NCBI RefSeq assembly: GCF_001499905.1
Contig: NZ_LQIS01000015.1
Span: forward strand, 1-64,000
Reading direction: 5' to 3'
Source: Mycobacterium sp. GA-1285
GTDB lineage: Bacteria; Actinomycetota; Actinomycetes; Mycobacteriales; Mycobacteriaceae
Length of the DNA: 64,000 nt
Numbering within the stretch: position 1 is the stretch's first letter; each line of letters starts with the position of its first letter. This document shows positions 19,615 to 29,005 of the stretch, piece by piece. Made by a program: the position numbers and the translations under genes. The notes below the pieces were generated by a model. The model did no database searches, was not told the DNA's origin, and was given only the letters and a program-made list of their open reading frames with translations.

Positions 19615-21099
19615 ATGAGCGACGTGCCGCAACTCGATGCGGCGGGACTCCCCGAGGAACTCAGCCCGCTCGACCAGATCCTGCACCGCGGCGAGGCCAA
19701 TCCGCGCACCCGCTCGGGGATCATGACCGTCGAGATTCTGGACTGCGCGCCGGCCTGGGACACGTTCCGCGCCAAGTTCGACGCCGCCTCGCGCAAGGTA
19801 CTGCGGCTGCGACAGAAGGTGGTGACGCCGACGCTGCCGACGGTGGCACCGAGGTGGGTCGTGGACCCCGACTTCAACCTCGAGTTCCACCTCCGGCGGG
19901 TGCGTGCTCCACAACCCGGGACATTCCGTCAGGTGCTCGACCTCGCCGAGGTCGCCGCACAATCGCCGCTCGACATCTCCCGGCCGCTGTGGACGGCAAC
20001 GCTCGTCGAGGGACTCGCCGACGACCGCGCCGCGATGGTCGTTCACCTCAGCCACGCGGTCACCGACGGTGTCGGGGGAGTCGAGATGTTCGCCAATCTC
20101 TACGACCTCGAGCGCGACCCGCCGCCACAGCCCCTGCCGCCCCTTCCCATCCCGCAGGACCTGTCGTCCAACGACCTGATGCGGCAGGGGCTCGTCCGGC
20201 TGCCGGGCACCATCGCGGGCCGGGTGCGTGGCGCGCTGTTCGGCGCCGCACACGTCGCAGGCGAGGTGATCCGCGACCCGATCTCCCGGCTCGGCAGCGC
20301 CGTCGGGTACGCCGTTTCGGGTGCGCGCGTGATCGGTCCCGTCGCCGATCCGTCGCCCGTGCTGCGGAGGCGCAGCCTGTCGTCGCGCAGCGAAGCCATC
20401 GACATCGAGTTCGGCATCCTGCACCGGGCCGCCAAGGCGGCCGGTGGTTCGATCAACGACGCGTATCTGGCCGGCCTGTGCGGCGCGCTGCGGCTCTACC
20501 ACGAAGCCAAGGGCGTGCCGATCGAGACGTTGCCGATGGCGGTTCCGGTCAACCTTCGATCCGACGCGGACCCGGCGGGCGGAAACCGGTTCGCGGGTAT
20601 CAATCTCGCCGCGCCGATCGGCCTGACCGATCCCGAGGTCCGTATCCGCAACATCCGCTCGCAGGTGACCACCAAGCGCGAGGAGCGCGCGATCGACATG
20701 GTCAGTGCCATCGCTCCGCTGGTCGGCCTGCTACCCGACACGGCCCTCGAGTCGGTGGCCGGCTCGATCGTCAACTCCGACGTCCAGGCCAGCAATGTTC
20801 CGGTGTACGCCGGAGACACCTACATCGCCGGCGCAAAAGTCCTGCGCCAGTACGGACTTGGCCCGCTGCCGGGGGTGGCGATGATGGTGGTGCTGATCTC
20901 GCGCTCGGGGTACTGCACGATCACCACCCGCTACGACCGGGCGGCGATCACGGATCAGGAGTTGTGGGCCCGCTGCCTGCTGTCGGGCTTCGACGAGGTA
21001 CTCGCCCTCGGCGGCGACGGTCGAGCCGAACCCGCCTCGTTCACCGTCGACGCGGCCCCGTCCACTGTCTCGTCATCCAATGGGAGTGCAGCGCAATGA
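19615..21099 (+). CDS. Wax ester synthase/diacylglycerol acyltransferase (WS/DGAT)
   Basis: The 494-residue protein has the WS/DGAT architecture, an N-terminal condensation-like acyltransferase domain and a C-terminal DUF1298 domain. The active-site region reads LSHAVTDGVGG. His147 and Asp151 are present, but the first histidine of the usual HHxxxDG is Ser146. It equals Rv2484c by position. It may make triacylglycerol or wax esters from acyl-CoA at the membrane. It overlaps the HAD-PlsC gene by ATGA, placing it in one unit with two glycerolipid acyltransferases. Confidence 0.9.
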   Translation: MSDVPQLDAAGLPEELSPLDQILHRGEANPRTRSGIMTVEILDCAPAWDTFRAKFDAASRKVLRLRQKVVTPTLPTVAPRWVVDPDFNLEFHLRRVRAPQPGTFRQVLDLAEVAAQSPLDISRPLWTATLVEGLADDRAAMVVHLSHAVTDGVGGVEMFANLYDLERDPPPQPLPPLPIPQDLSSNDLMRQGLVRLPGTIAGRVRGALFGAAHVAGEVIRDPISRLGSAVGYAVSGARVIGPVADPSPVLRRRSLSSRSEAIDIEFGILHRAAKAAGGSINDAYLAGLCGALRLYHEAKGVPIETLPMAVPVNLRSDADPAGGNRFAGINLAAPIGLTDPEVRIRNIRSQVTTKREERAIDMVSAIAPLVGLLPDTALESVAGSIVNSDVQASNVPVYAGDTYIAGAKVLRQYGLGPLPGVAMMVVLISRSGYCTITTRYDRAAITDQELWARCLLSGFDEVLALGGDGRAEPASFTVDAAPSTVSSSNGSAAQ

Positions 21100-22751
21100 C
21101 TTCGCCAAACGGTCAGGGCTCGCGGCGCACCATGCGACTGCCCGGCTCTGTCGCCGAGATCCAGGCCAGCCCGCAGGGGCCCGAAGTCGGTGCGTTCTTC
21201 GATCTCGACGGCACCCTGGTCGCCGGCTTCACCGGTGTTGTGATGACACAGGACCGATTCCGTCGTCGTCAGATGTCGATGGGTGAGTTCATCGGCATGG
21301 TGCAGGCCGGGCTCAACCATCAGCTGGGTCGGTCGGAGTTCGAAGACCTGATCGGCAAGGGTGCGCGCATGCTGCGTGGCAATTCGCTCGAAGACGTCGA
21401 CGAACTCGCCGAGCGGCTGTTCGTCCAGAAGATCGTCGGACGGATCTATCCCGAGATGCGGGAGCTGGTGCGCGCCCACATGGCCCGCGGCCACACCGTC
21501 GTGCTCAGCTCGTCGGCGCTGACGGTGCAGGTCGAGCCCGTCGCGCGGTTCCTCGGCATCTCCAATGTGTTGAGCAACAAGTTCGAGATCGACGAGCACG
21601 GGTTGCTCACCGGTGAGGTCAAGCGCCCGATCATCTGGGGGCCGGGCAAGGCCAGGGCGGTGCAGAAGTTCGCCGCCGAGCACGGTGTCGACCTGTCGAA
21701 GAGCTACTTCTACGCCGACGGCGACGAGGACGTCGCGTTGATGTACTTGGTGGGCAATCCCCGCCCGACGAATCCGGGAGGCAAGCTCGCCGCGGTCGCC
21801 GCCAAGCGGGGTTGGCCGGTGCTGCGCTTCAGCAGTCGCAGTGGCGCAAGCCCGGTTTCGCAACTGCGCACCGCGGCGGGGATCGCGACCATGGGACCGA
21901 TCGCTGCCGGGGCGCTGGGTCTGGGTCTGCTGACGCGGAGCAAGCGCAACGGTGTCAACTTCTTCACCGCCGCCTTCGGCCGGGCGTTGATGAGCACTCT
22001 CGGCATCAACATCAACGTGATCGGGAGGGAGAACCTGACGAAGAAGCGTCCCGCGGTGTTCCTCTTCAACCACCGCAACCAGGCGGACCCCCTGATCGCC
22101 GGCCATCTGGTGGACACCAACTTCACGTCGGTGGGCAAGAAGGAGTTGGAGAAGGATCCGATCGTCGGCACTCTCGGCAAGATCATGGACGCCGCGTTCA
22201 TCGACCGCGAGGATCCGCAGAAGGCGGTCGAGGGACTCAAGAAGGTCGAGGAACTCGCGCGCAAGGGCCTCTCGATCCTGATCGCGCCGGAGGGCACCCG
22301 GTTGGACACGACCGAGGTGGGCCCGTTCAAGAAGGGTCCGTTCCGGATCGCGATGTCGGCCGGAATCCCGGTGGTGCCCATTGTGATTCGCAATGCGGAG
22401 GTGATCGCGGCGCGTGATTCGAGCACCTTCAATCCGGGCACGGTCGACGTGGTGGTCTATCCGCCGATTCCGGTCGACGACTGGACGCACGACGACCTCG
22501 AGGAGCGGATCGCCGGGGTGCGTCAGCTCTACCTCGACACCTTGGCGGACTGGCCGCACGACGAGTCGTCTCTAAGCGAGCTCTACGACCGCACCGTGCG
22601 GTCGAAGGGCAAGCCCGCCAAGAAGTCGGCGGCAAAGAAGACAACCAAGAAAGCGGCCAAGTCCGCGACGAAGTCCGCGACAAAGTCGCTGCGCAAGGCG
22701 CCCGCCACCAAGAAGTCGGCACCGAAGTCCGCGGGGAGGGGTCGTCGGTGA
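21096..22751 (+). CDS. plsC: HAD-IB phosphatase fused to 1-acylglycerol-3-phosphate acyltransferase (PlsC)
   Basis: The 551-residue protein has two domains. An N-terminal HAD-IB hydrolase carries DLDGT with Asp36/Asp38, as in phosphoserine phosphatase relatives. A C-terminal PlsC acyltransferase has HRNQAD (His326, Asp331) and the APEGTR motif. This would convert lysophosphatidate to phosphatidate and perhaps dephosphorylate a phospholipid intermediate (inference). The last about 45 residues are an unusual Lys/Ala/Ser-rich histone-like tail of AKKSA and KSATKS repeats. The ATG overlaps the WS/DGAT stop and the end overlaps plsB2. It corresponds to Rv2483c. Confidence 0.92.
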   Translation: MTSPNGQGSRRTMRLPGSVAEIQASPQGPEVGAFFDLDGTLVAGFTGVVMTQDRFRRRQMSMGEFIGMVQAGLNHQLGRSEFEDLIGKGARMLRGNSLEDVDELAERLFVQKIVGRIYPEMRELVRAHMARGHTVVLSSSALTVQVEPVARFLGISNVLSNKFEIDEHGLLTGEVKRPIIWGPGKARAVQKFAAEHGVDLSKSYFYADGDEDVALMYLVGNPRPTNPGGKLAAVAAKRGWPVLRFSSRSGASPVSQLRTAAGIATMGPIAAGALGLGLLTRSKRNGVNFFTAAFGRALMSTLGININVIGRENLTKKRPAVFLFNHRNQADPLIAGHLVDTNFTSVGKKELEKDPIVGTLGKIMDAAFIDREDPQKAVEGLKKVEELARKGLSILIAPEGTRLDTTEVGPFKKGPFRIAMSAGIPVVPIVIRNAEVIAARDSSTFNPGTVDVVVYPPIPVDDWTHDDLEERIAGVRQLYLDTLADWPHDESSLSELYDRTVRSKGKPAKKSAAKKTTKKAAKSATKSATKSLRKAPATKKSAPKSAGRGRR

Positions 22752-25093
22752 AGCCGTCCGTCGACCAGTACACGCCCTTCACGCCGACCGGTGACGCGCT
22801 GGTGCTGGCGTCGGCTTCCTCTGCCGCAGAACGGGATCTGCTCGACGACTGGCTCGAGCAGCAACGGCGCGAGCACCCCGAGGCGAAGATCGACGTGCTC
22901 CTGTTGCCGTACGACGACCCGCCGGCCGGTGTGCTGGCTTCACTCGTGTCCGAGCTCGAAGCCGGAGAAGACCGCTCGGTGGTGCCGGTGCGGGTGTTCT
23001 GGGTGCCCGGCGGCCTGCCGACCCGGTCCAAGGTGGTCGCCCTGATCTCCGGTCGTGACACCTACCGTCCACCCGAGATCCTGCAGCGCCGCATCCTGCG
23101 CCGCGACCCCTCGCGGGCCCGTGTCGTCGCCGGTGAGCCCGCGAAGGTCTCCGAGCTGCGGCAGCAGTGGGCTGACACCACCGTCGCCGAAAACCCCCGT
23201 GAATTCGCGCGTTTCGTGATTCGGCGCGCGATCCTGGCGATCGAACGGGTCGAGCTGCGCCTGCTCGGGCCGGAGTACAAGTCGCCGCGGTTGATCAAAC
23301 CGGAGTTGATGGCTTCGGCGCGCTTCCGCGAAGGGCTGGAGAAGATCCCGGGCGCGGACCTGGAGACCGCGGGCGAGATGCTCGACGAGCTGTCGACGGG
23401 ATGGAGTCGGTTCTCCGTCGACCTCATCCCGTCGCTCGGCCGTGCGATCTTCAGCCGCGGCTTCGATCCCAACATCGACTACGACCGCGACGAAGTCGAG
23501 TTGATGCGCCGCAACCTCGAGAACCATCCGGCCGTGCTGCTCTTCTCGCACCGCTCCTATCTCGACGGCGTGATCGTGCCGGTCGCGATGCAGGAGAACC
23601 GGTTACCGCCGGTGCACACTTTCGCGGGCATCAACCTCTCGTTCGGCTTCATGGGGCCGTTGATGCGCCATTCGGGTGTGATCTTCCTGCGCCGCAAGCT
23701 CGACGACCCGCTCTACAAGTATGTGCTGCGGCAGTTCGTCGGCTACATCGTGGAGAAGCGGTTCAACCTCAGCTGGTCGATCGAGGGCACCCGGTCTCGG
23801 ACAGGAAAGATGTTGCCGCCCAAGCTCGGTCTGCTCGCCTACGTGGCCGACGCCTACCTCGACGGCCGCAGCGAGGACATCCTGCTGCAGCCCGTGTCGA
23901 TCAGCTTCGACCAGCTGCACGAGACGAGTGAATATGCCGCTTACGCCCGCGGCGGCGAGAAGACGCCCGAAAGCCTCTCGTGGATGTACAACTTCATCAA
24001 GGCACAAGGTGAGCGCAACTACGGCAAGATCTACGTCCGCTTTCCGGAGGCCGTGTCCATGCGCGAGTATCTCGGTGCGCCGCACGGGCCGATGACCACC
24101 GATGAGAGCGCCAAACGCCTTGCCCTGCAGAAGATGGCGTTCGAGGTGTCGTGGCGGATCCTGCGGGCCACACCGGTCAACGCCACGGCGCTGGTGTCGG
24201 CGCTGTTGCTCACCACGCGTGGAATCGCGTTGACGCTGGGCCAGATTCATCACACGCTGCAGCCGTCGCTGGACTACCTCGAGCGCAAGCAGACACCGAT
24301 GACCAACAGCGCGTTGCGGTTGCGCACTCCGGACGGTGTGCGGGCCGCTCTCGACGCGTTGTCCAACCGACACCCCGTCACCTGCGTCGAGGGCGGACGC
24401 GAACCCGTTTGGCGGATCGCCCCGGAGGACGAACACGAAGCGGCGTTCTATCGCAACACGCTCATCGACGCCTTCCTCGAACCCTCGTTGGTCGAGTTGG
24501 CGTTGGTGCACGCCGGCCGCGCGGAGTCCGACCGGCTGGAGGCGTTCTGGTCGCAGGTGATGCGGCTGCGCGACCTGCTGAAGTTCGACTTTTACTTCGC
24601 CGATTCCGCGGCGTTCCGTGAGCACGTCGCCGAGGAACTGTCCTGGCAGGACGGCTGGGAGGAGCAGGTGACGGCCGGTGAGCAGCGGGTCGAGGAACTG
24701 CTGCGGACAAAGTCGCCGCTGTTGGCGGGCGCCATGCTGCGCCCGTTCTTCGAGGCGTACGAGATCGTCGCCGACGTGTTGCTCGACGCCCCCGCCGAGA
24801 TCGCCGAGAAGGACCTGACGAAGAAGGCGCTCGGGCTGGGCAACCAGTACGTCGCACAGAGCCGGGTCCGCAGCAATGAATCGGTGTCGGCGCTGCTGTT
24901 CGCGACCGCCCGTCAGGTCGCGGCCGACCAGGACCTGCTCGAACCGGCCGCGGACCTCCAAGAGCGCCGCACCGCGTTTCGCGACGAGTTGCGGGCCATC
25001 CTCCGGGATATGGACAAGGTCGAGCAGATCGCGCGTGAGCAGTTCATCGCCCGCGAGGTCGCCCACCGCGCGGCGCGTCGCCAATCGGCCTGA
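22748..25093 (+). CDS. plsB2: Glycerol-3-phosphate 1-O-acyltransferase
   Basis: The 781-residue length is typical of PlsB enzymes. Acyltransferase block I HRSYLD places His268 and Asp273. Later blocks include [25 protein letters not shown] and [10 protein letters not shown]. It performs the first acylation of glycerol-3-phosphate at the membrane. The GTG start overlaps the plsC stop (GTGA), so PlsB2 and PlsC, which act in sequence, are co-translated. Confidence 0.94.
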   Translation: MKPSVDQYTPFTPTGDALVLASASSAAERDLLDDWLEQQRREHPEAKIDVLLLPYDDPPAGVLASLVSELEAGEDRSVVPVRVFWVPGGLPTRSKVVALISGRDTYRPPEILQRRILRRDPSRARVVAGEPAKVSELRQQWADTTVAENPREFARFVIRRAILAIERVELRLLGPEYKSPRLIKPELMASARFREGLEKIPGADLETAGEMLDELSTGWSRFSVDLIPSLGRAIFSRGFDPNIDYDRDEVELMRRNLENHPAVLLFSHRSYLDGVIVPVAMQENRLPPVHTFAGINLSFGFMGPLMRHSGVIFLRRKLDDPLYKYVLRQFVGYIVEKRFNLSWSIEGTRSRTGKMLPPKLGLLAYVADAYLDGRSEDILLQPVSISFDQLHETSEYAAYARGGEKTPESLSWMYNFIKAQGERNYGKIYVRFPEAVSMREYLGAPHGPMTTDESAKRLALQKMAFEVSWRILRATPVNATALVSALLLTTRGIALTLGQIHHTLQPSLDYLERKQTPMTNSALRLRTPDGVRAALDALSNRHPVTCVEGGREPVWRIAPEDEHEAAFYRNTLIDAFLEPSLVELALVHAGRAESDRLEAFWSQVMRLRDLLKFDFYFADSAAFREHVAEELSWQDGWEEQVTAGEQRVEELLRTKSPLLAGAMLRPFFEAYEIVADVLLDAPAEIAEKDLTKKALGLGNQYVAQSRVRSNESVSALLFATARQVAADQDLLEPAADLQERRTAFRDELRAILRDMDKVEQIAREQFIAREVAHRAARRQSA

Positions 25094-25168
25094 CTCTTGT
25101 AGGCACGCGAGGAGTCCGGGAGACAACGGTCATGCGGGCGTGGTGCGAGCACGCCATACGCTGGTGGG

Positions 25169-27166
25169 ATGACGACGACGGCATCGGGCGTGCGCACCAG
25201 CGCGGTATGGCCGGTGCTCGTCGGGGTCGCGGTGCTGGCGGGTTTGGTGGCCGCGGGTATCGGCGCCCTGTCGCTGGCCGACGCGTTGAGTGCGACCGGA
25301 CTGCCGGATCCCGGCCCGATCACGACCTACGGCCTGCCGTTCGTACGGGCCGCAGGCGAGATCGCCGCAGTCATCGCCGTCGGGTCCTTCCTGTTCGCCG
25401 CGTTTCTGACTCCGCCCCAGGCCAACGGCGTCCTCGACGCCGGCGGTTACCGCGCGCTGCGCCTGGGCACCGGCGCGTCGGCGGCGTGGACGGCGTGCGC
25501 AGCGCTGATGGTTCCGCTGACGGTGTCCGACGTCTCCGGCCAGCCGCTGAGCCAGACCCTCGACCCGGTGACCGTCTGGTCGGCGGCCGACCTCGTCGAA
25601 ACGGCGAGCGCATGGCGGTGGACCGCGTTCATCGCCGCCGCCGTCACCGTGGCCAGCCTTCCGGTGCTGCGCTGGTCCTGGACACCGGTCCTGCTGGCCG
25701 GGGCCCTGACGACGCTCGTCCCGCTCGGGTTGACCGGGCATTCGTCCACCGGTGGGGCCCACGACATGGCCACCAACAGCCTGTTGTTTCACCTCGGTGG
25801 CGCAGCGCTGTGGGCCGGCGGGCTGCTCGCCCTGCTGGTTCACGCGATGCGTCGCGGCAAGCACGCCGACCTCGCCGCGCGCCGGTTCTCGGCGCTCGCG
25901 TTGTGGTGCTTCGTCGTCATGGCCGTCAGCGGAGTGATCAACGCACTCGTGCGCGTCGAACCCGCTGACTTGGTCCGCACCGAGTACGGCTGGTTGATCG
26001 TCGCCAAGATCTCGGCATTGGTGCTGCTGGCGGTGGTCGGCTGGTGGCAACGCCGCTCCGCGGTGGCCGCGCTGCAAGCCGACCCTTCGGCGCGGCGCCC
26101 GTTGATCCGGCTGGCGCTGCTGGAGGCTCTGCTGTTCGGAGCGACGTTCGGAATCGCGGTCGGACTCGGCCGTACTCCTCCGCCGCCGCTGGCCGAACAG
26201 CCGAGTCCCGTCGAAGTCGCGATCGGATACGACCTCGCCGGCCCGCCCACCTTCGAGCGGATCCTGCTCGACTGGCGTTTCGACCTCATCTTCGGCACCG
26301 CCGCGATCGTCTTCGCGGTCGTCTACCTGCTCGGGGTGCGTCGCCTCCGCCGTCGGGGCGACGCCTGGCCGGTGGGCCGCACGCTGGCTTGGCTGTGCGG
26401 TTGCGCGGCTCTGCTGATCGCGACGTCGTCGGGGCTGGGCCGCTACATGCCCGCGATGTTCTCGATGCACATGATCGCGCACATGATGCTGTCGATGCTG
26501 GTGCCGATCCTGCTGGTGCTCGGCGCGCCGATGACGCTGGCACTGCGGGCGCTACCGGCCGCCGGCCGCGGCGATCCGCCCGGTCCGAGGGAGTGGCTAC
26601 TGGCCGCGCTGCACTCGCGGGTGTCTCGGTTCTTCACCCAGCCGATCGTGGCGACCGTGATCTTCGTCGCGGGTTTCTACGGGCTGTACTTCGGCGGGCT
26701 GTTCGACGCCGCGGTCGACAAACACGGCGCCCATCTGCTGATGAACGTGCACTTCCTGCTCAGTGGATACCTCTTCTACTGGGTGACGATCGGCATCGAT
26801 CCGGCGCCGCGCCAGATTCCGCACCTGGGCAAGGTCGCGATGGTGTTCGCGTCGCTGCCGTTGCACGCGTTCTTCGGTGTGGTGCTGATGGGCACCAAGA
26901 CGGTGCTGGGCGAGCCGTTCTACCGGTCGCTGCAGTTGGACTGGCACACCGATCTGCTCGCCGATCAGCGCACCGGTGGAGGGATCGCCTGGGCGGCCGG
27001 TGAGGTGCCGCTCGTGCTGGTGATGTTCGCGCTGCTGATCCAGTGGTCGCGCAGCGACCGACGCATGGCAAAGCGGATCGACCGGGCCGCCGACCGCGAC
27101 GACGATGCGGACCTGGCCGCCTACAACGCGATGCTGGCCGCGCTCGCCCGCCGCGACGCCCGCTGA
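25169..27166 (+). CDS. CopD domain-CtaG domain fusion membrane protein
   Basis: The 665-residue polytopic membrane protein has two halves. Residues to about 330 resemble CopD copper-import proteins (eight or so hydrophobic helices). Residues about 380-640 resemble the caa3-type CtaG cytochrome oxidase assembly factor, with a His/Met-rich stretch MPAMFSMHMIAHMMLSM suited to copper. It resembles Rv0102 of M. tuberculosis in architecture and length, from memory, although that gene lies elsewhere. Likely role: copper uptake or delivery to cytochrome oxidase. It lies 75 nt after plsB2 and is probably read in the same direction but under its own control. Confidence 0.85.
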   Translation: MTTTASGVRTSAVWPVLVGVAVLAGLVAAGIGALSLADALSATGLPDPGPITTYGLPFVRAAGEIAAVIAVGSFLFAAFLTPPQANGVLDAGGYRALRLGTGASAAWTACAALMVPLTVSDVSGQPLSQTLDPVTVWSAADLVETASAWRWTAFIAAAVTVASLPVLRWSWTPVLLAGALTTLVPLGLTGHSSTGGAHDMATNSLLFHLGGAALWAGGLLALLVHAMRRGKHADLAARRFSALALWCFVVMAVSGVINALVRVEPADLVRTEYGWLIVAKISALVLLAVVGWWQRRSAVAALQADPSARRPLIRLALLEALLFGATFGIAVGLGRTPPPPLAEQPSPVEVAIGYDLAGPPTFERILLDWRFDLIFGTAAIVFAVVYLLGVRRLRRRGDAWPVGRTLAWLCGCAALLIATSSGLGRYMPAMFSMHMIAHMMLSMLVPILLVLGAPMTLALRALPAAGRGDPPGPREWLLAALHSRVSRFFTQPIVATVIFVAGFYGLYFGGLFDAAVDKHGAHLLMNVHFLLSGYLFYWVTIGIDPAPRQIPHLGKVAMVFASLPLHAFFGVVLMGTKTVLGEPFYRSLQLDWHTDLLADQRTGGGIAWAAGEVPLVLVMFALLIQWSRSDRRMAKRIDRAADRDDDADLAAYNAMLAALARRDAR

Positions 27167-27187
27167 GCCGGTTGGGCCTCGGGCGCG

Positions 27188-27218
27188 GGCGTCGGCGTCG
27201 GGCGTCGGCCGTCGGGCG
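27188..27218. repeat. Short GGCGTC/GTCGGG imperfect tandem repeat
   Basis: The bases just downstream of the CopD-CtaG gene are built from overlapping GGGCGTCGG and GTCGGC units. They directly adjoin the left palindromic element. Confidence 0.45.
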
Positions 27219-27225
27219 GTTGGCC

Positions 27226-27284
27226 TCGAGACCGACGCTTTGGCTGGTTTACCGCCGCCGAATCGACCATTGCGTCGGTTTCGA
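27226..27284. repeat. 59-bp palindromic element, left copy
   Basis: Both ends form an imperfect hairpin: the outer 18 nt (TCGAGACCGACGCTTTGG) pair 15 of 18 with the inverted 3' end. Its reverse complement matches the right copy at 28196-28254 at about 48 of 59 positions, with ends conserved and centre variable. It lies 52 bp before the nuclease gene. Confidence 0.8.
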
Positions 27285-27336
27285 GGACATCCGAGAACTG
27301 TGGAGCTGAACCAGCGGTCGCGGCGTCCAAACTGGT

Positions 27337-28179
27337 GTGGAGATTCCCTTCGTCGGCAGCGACGCCGTAGCCGCCGGCCACCTCACCAGAGCCCATCTGC
27401 GCAGTCATTACCGGCCGCTGTACCGCGGTGTCTACGTCCCGCGACGTCACGAAGTGTCGCTGCGCGAGAGGATCGTCGGCGTCTCCCTCGCCTCACCGTC
27501 AGCGGTGATCGCCGGGGTGGCCGCCTCCGCGATGCACGGTGCCAAATGGGTCGGTGACGACGTTCCCCTCGAACTGGTCGCGGCGGTCCGGCACCAGCGA
27601 GGGCTGATCGTCCGCAACGAGACCCTCGACGAAGACGAGATCACCGTGGTCGCGGGCGTGCGGGTGACCACCCCGGCTCGGACCGCGTTCGACCTTGGCC
27701 GGCATCAGCCGCGCGGCCGGGCTGTCGCACGCCTGGACGCGTTGATGAGAGCCCGCCCGTTCGCACCCGAGGATGTCGCGCTTCTGGCGAAACGTCATCG
27801 AGGTGTGCGTGGTCTGCGGCGGCTACGAGTGGCGCTTCCACTTGTCGACGGAGGTGCCGAGTCGCCGATGGAAACGTGGCTGCGGCTGCTCTTCATCGAT
27901 GCTGGGCTGCCTCGTCCCTCGACGCAATTCGTGGTCTATGACGAGTTCGGTCGCTATGTCCGACGCATCGACATGTGTTGGGAGGACTTCAAAGTCGGCG
28001 CCGAATACGACGGAGAACAACACCTCACCAGCCGGCGACAATATGTCCTCGACGTTCAGGTCAAACGCACGTTGCAGCGCCTCGACTGGCACGTCATCCA
28101 CGTCATCAAAGAGGACACCGGGGCCGACATCGTCGAGCAGGCGCGAAACGCCCTGTTGTCGCGGGGATGGCGCCCGTAG
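27337..28179 (+). CDS. Vsr/DUF559-type nuclease-like protein with N-terminal AbiEi-like domain
   Basis: The 280-residue protein belongs to an actinobacterial family found in several copies per genome. Residues 1 to about 110 resemble AbiEi-type winged-helix proteins (HLTRAHLRSHYRPLYRGVY). The C-terminal about 100 residues look like a DUF559/very-short-patch-repair endonuclease fold with RRIDMCWED and VGAEYDGEQH, plausible PD-(D/E)XK metal ligands. No partner toxin gene is adjacent, so a classical AbiE toxin-antitoxin role is unsupported. The GTG start lacks a strong ribosome site. The gene is enclosed by two 59-bp palindromic elements, 52 bp before it and 16 bp after it, suggesting a mobile or self-maintaining unit. 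Biochemical activity is unproven. Confidence 0.8.
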   Translation: MEIPFVGSDAVAAGHLTRAHLRSHYRPLYRGVYVPRRHEVSLRERIVGVSLASPSAVIAGVAASAMHGAKWVGDDVPLELVAAVRHQRGLIVRNETLDEDEITVVAGVRVTTPARTAFDLGRHQPRGRAVARLDALMRARPFAPEDVALLAKRHRGVRGLRRLRVALPLVDGGAESPMETWLRLLFIDAGLPRPSTQFVVYDEFGRYVRRIDMCWEDFKVGAEYDGEQHLTSRRQYVLDVQVKRTLQRLDWHVIHVIKEDTGADIVEQARNALLSRGWRP

Positions 28180-28195
28180 GGTGCGGCTTGCTCGC

Positions 28196-28254
28196 TCGAA
28201 ACCGACGTATTGGTCGATCGCGGGCCTGTCAACCAACCAAAGCGTCGGCCTCGA
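28196..28254. repeat. 59-bp palindromic element, right copy
   Basis: Same length as the left copy and inverted relative to it. Conserved blocks are TCGAAACCGACG at one end and CCAAAGCGTCGG at the other; the middle about 12 nt differ. It forms its own imperfect hairpin (about 14 of 18 paired) and lies 16 bp after the nuclease stop codon. Confidence 0.8.
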
Positions 28255-28423
28255 CGCGCGTGCGTCGGGAACGATCCCCAACGAGCGACTCATCCACAAC
28301 TGCGGGGCTGCCCGACCGATCGCGACCGCACGCCGTCGGTGCGCTGACGCTCAATTGCGGTGTCACCGACACGCCGCGAGGCGTCGGCACGCAAACACAA
28401 GAATCAAGTTGAAGGAGATCGCT

Positions 28424-28882
28424 ATGTTCGAGACACCGTTCACCATCGTCGGCAACATCGTCACCGACCCGATTCACCGACGAGTCGGGGATCAGGAGAT
28501 GGTCAGGTTCCGGGTCGCGAGCAACTCGCGCCGCCGCACGGCCGAGGGAACATGGGAGCCCGGGAATTCGTTGTTCGTCACGGTGAACTGCTGGGGGCGG
28601 GTGGTTGCCGGGACCAGTGCAACGCTGGTCAAGGGCGACCCCGTCATCGTCGTCGGACACGTCTACACCAGCGAGTACGACGACCGTGACGGCAACCGAC
28701 GCTCGTCGGTCGAAGTGCGCGCCACGTCCGTTGGGCCGGACCTGGCCCGGTGCTCGGCACGCCTCGACCGGGGACGGCAGCAGGCAGAGCAGCGGTTCAC
28801 CGAGTCGGACGACCAGTCCGACGACACCGGTGATGACGACGACACGGAGCAGCCCGAGACGGCACTGCCCCTGACCGCGTAG
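28424..28882 (+). CDS. ssbB: Single-stranded DNA-binding protein paralogue
   Basis: The 152-residue protein has an N-terminal OB-fold SSB domain (about 1-110) with FVTVNCWGRVVA and VRFRVASNSRRR. An acidic tail DDQSDDTGDDDDTE follows. It ends ETALPLTA, not the DDEPPF-like peptide of replicative SSB, so it is probably the second mycobacterial SSB (Rv2478c type), used under stress or in recombination. A GAAGGAGA ribosome site precedes the ATG. Confidence 0.88.
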   Translation: MFETPFTIVGNIVTDPIHRRVGDQEMVRFRVASNSRRRTAEGTWEPGNSLFVTVNCWGRVVAGTSATLVKGDPVIVVGHVYTSEYDDRDGNRRSSVEVRATSVGPDLARCSARLDRGRQQAEQRFTESDDQSDDTGDDDDTEQPETALPLTA

Positions 28883-28893
28883 CGCGTGGACGC

Positions 28894-28936
28894 CGCCGGC
28901 GCAGTACCCCGAGTAGCTCACTCGGCTGCGCCGGCG
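28894..28936 (+). terminator. Nested hairpin after ssbB
   Basis: CGCCGGCGCAG and CTGCGCCGGCG form a perfect 11-bp stem enclosing a second perfect 6-bp stem CCGAGT/ACTCGG. No T-run follows, as is common for mycobacterial terminators. A -10 candidate TACGAT for ettA follows at 28947-28952. Confidence 0.65.
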
Positions 28937-29005
28937 AGGCCCCGCCTACGATGGTCCGCGAGCATCACCCGAGAGACTCGCAACTTTTGAAAGGCACCAC
29001 ACGGC

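Noticed and set aside
27337..28179. AbiE-type toxin-antitoxin system
   Set aside because: Only an AbiEi-like N-terminal domain is seen; there is no adjacent AbiEii nucleotidyltransferase gene.
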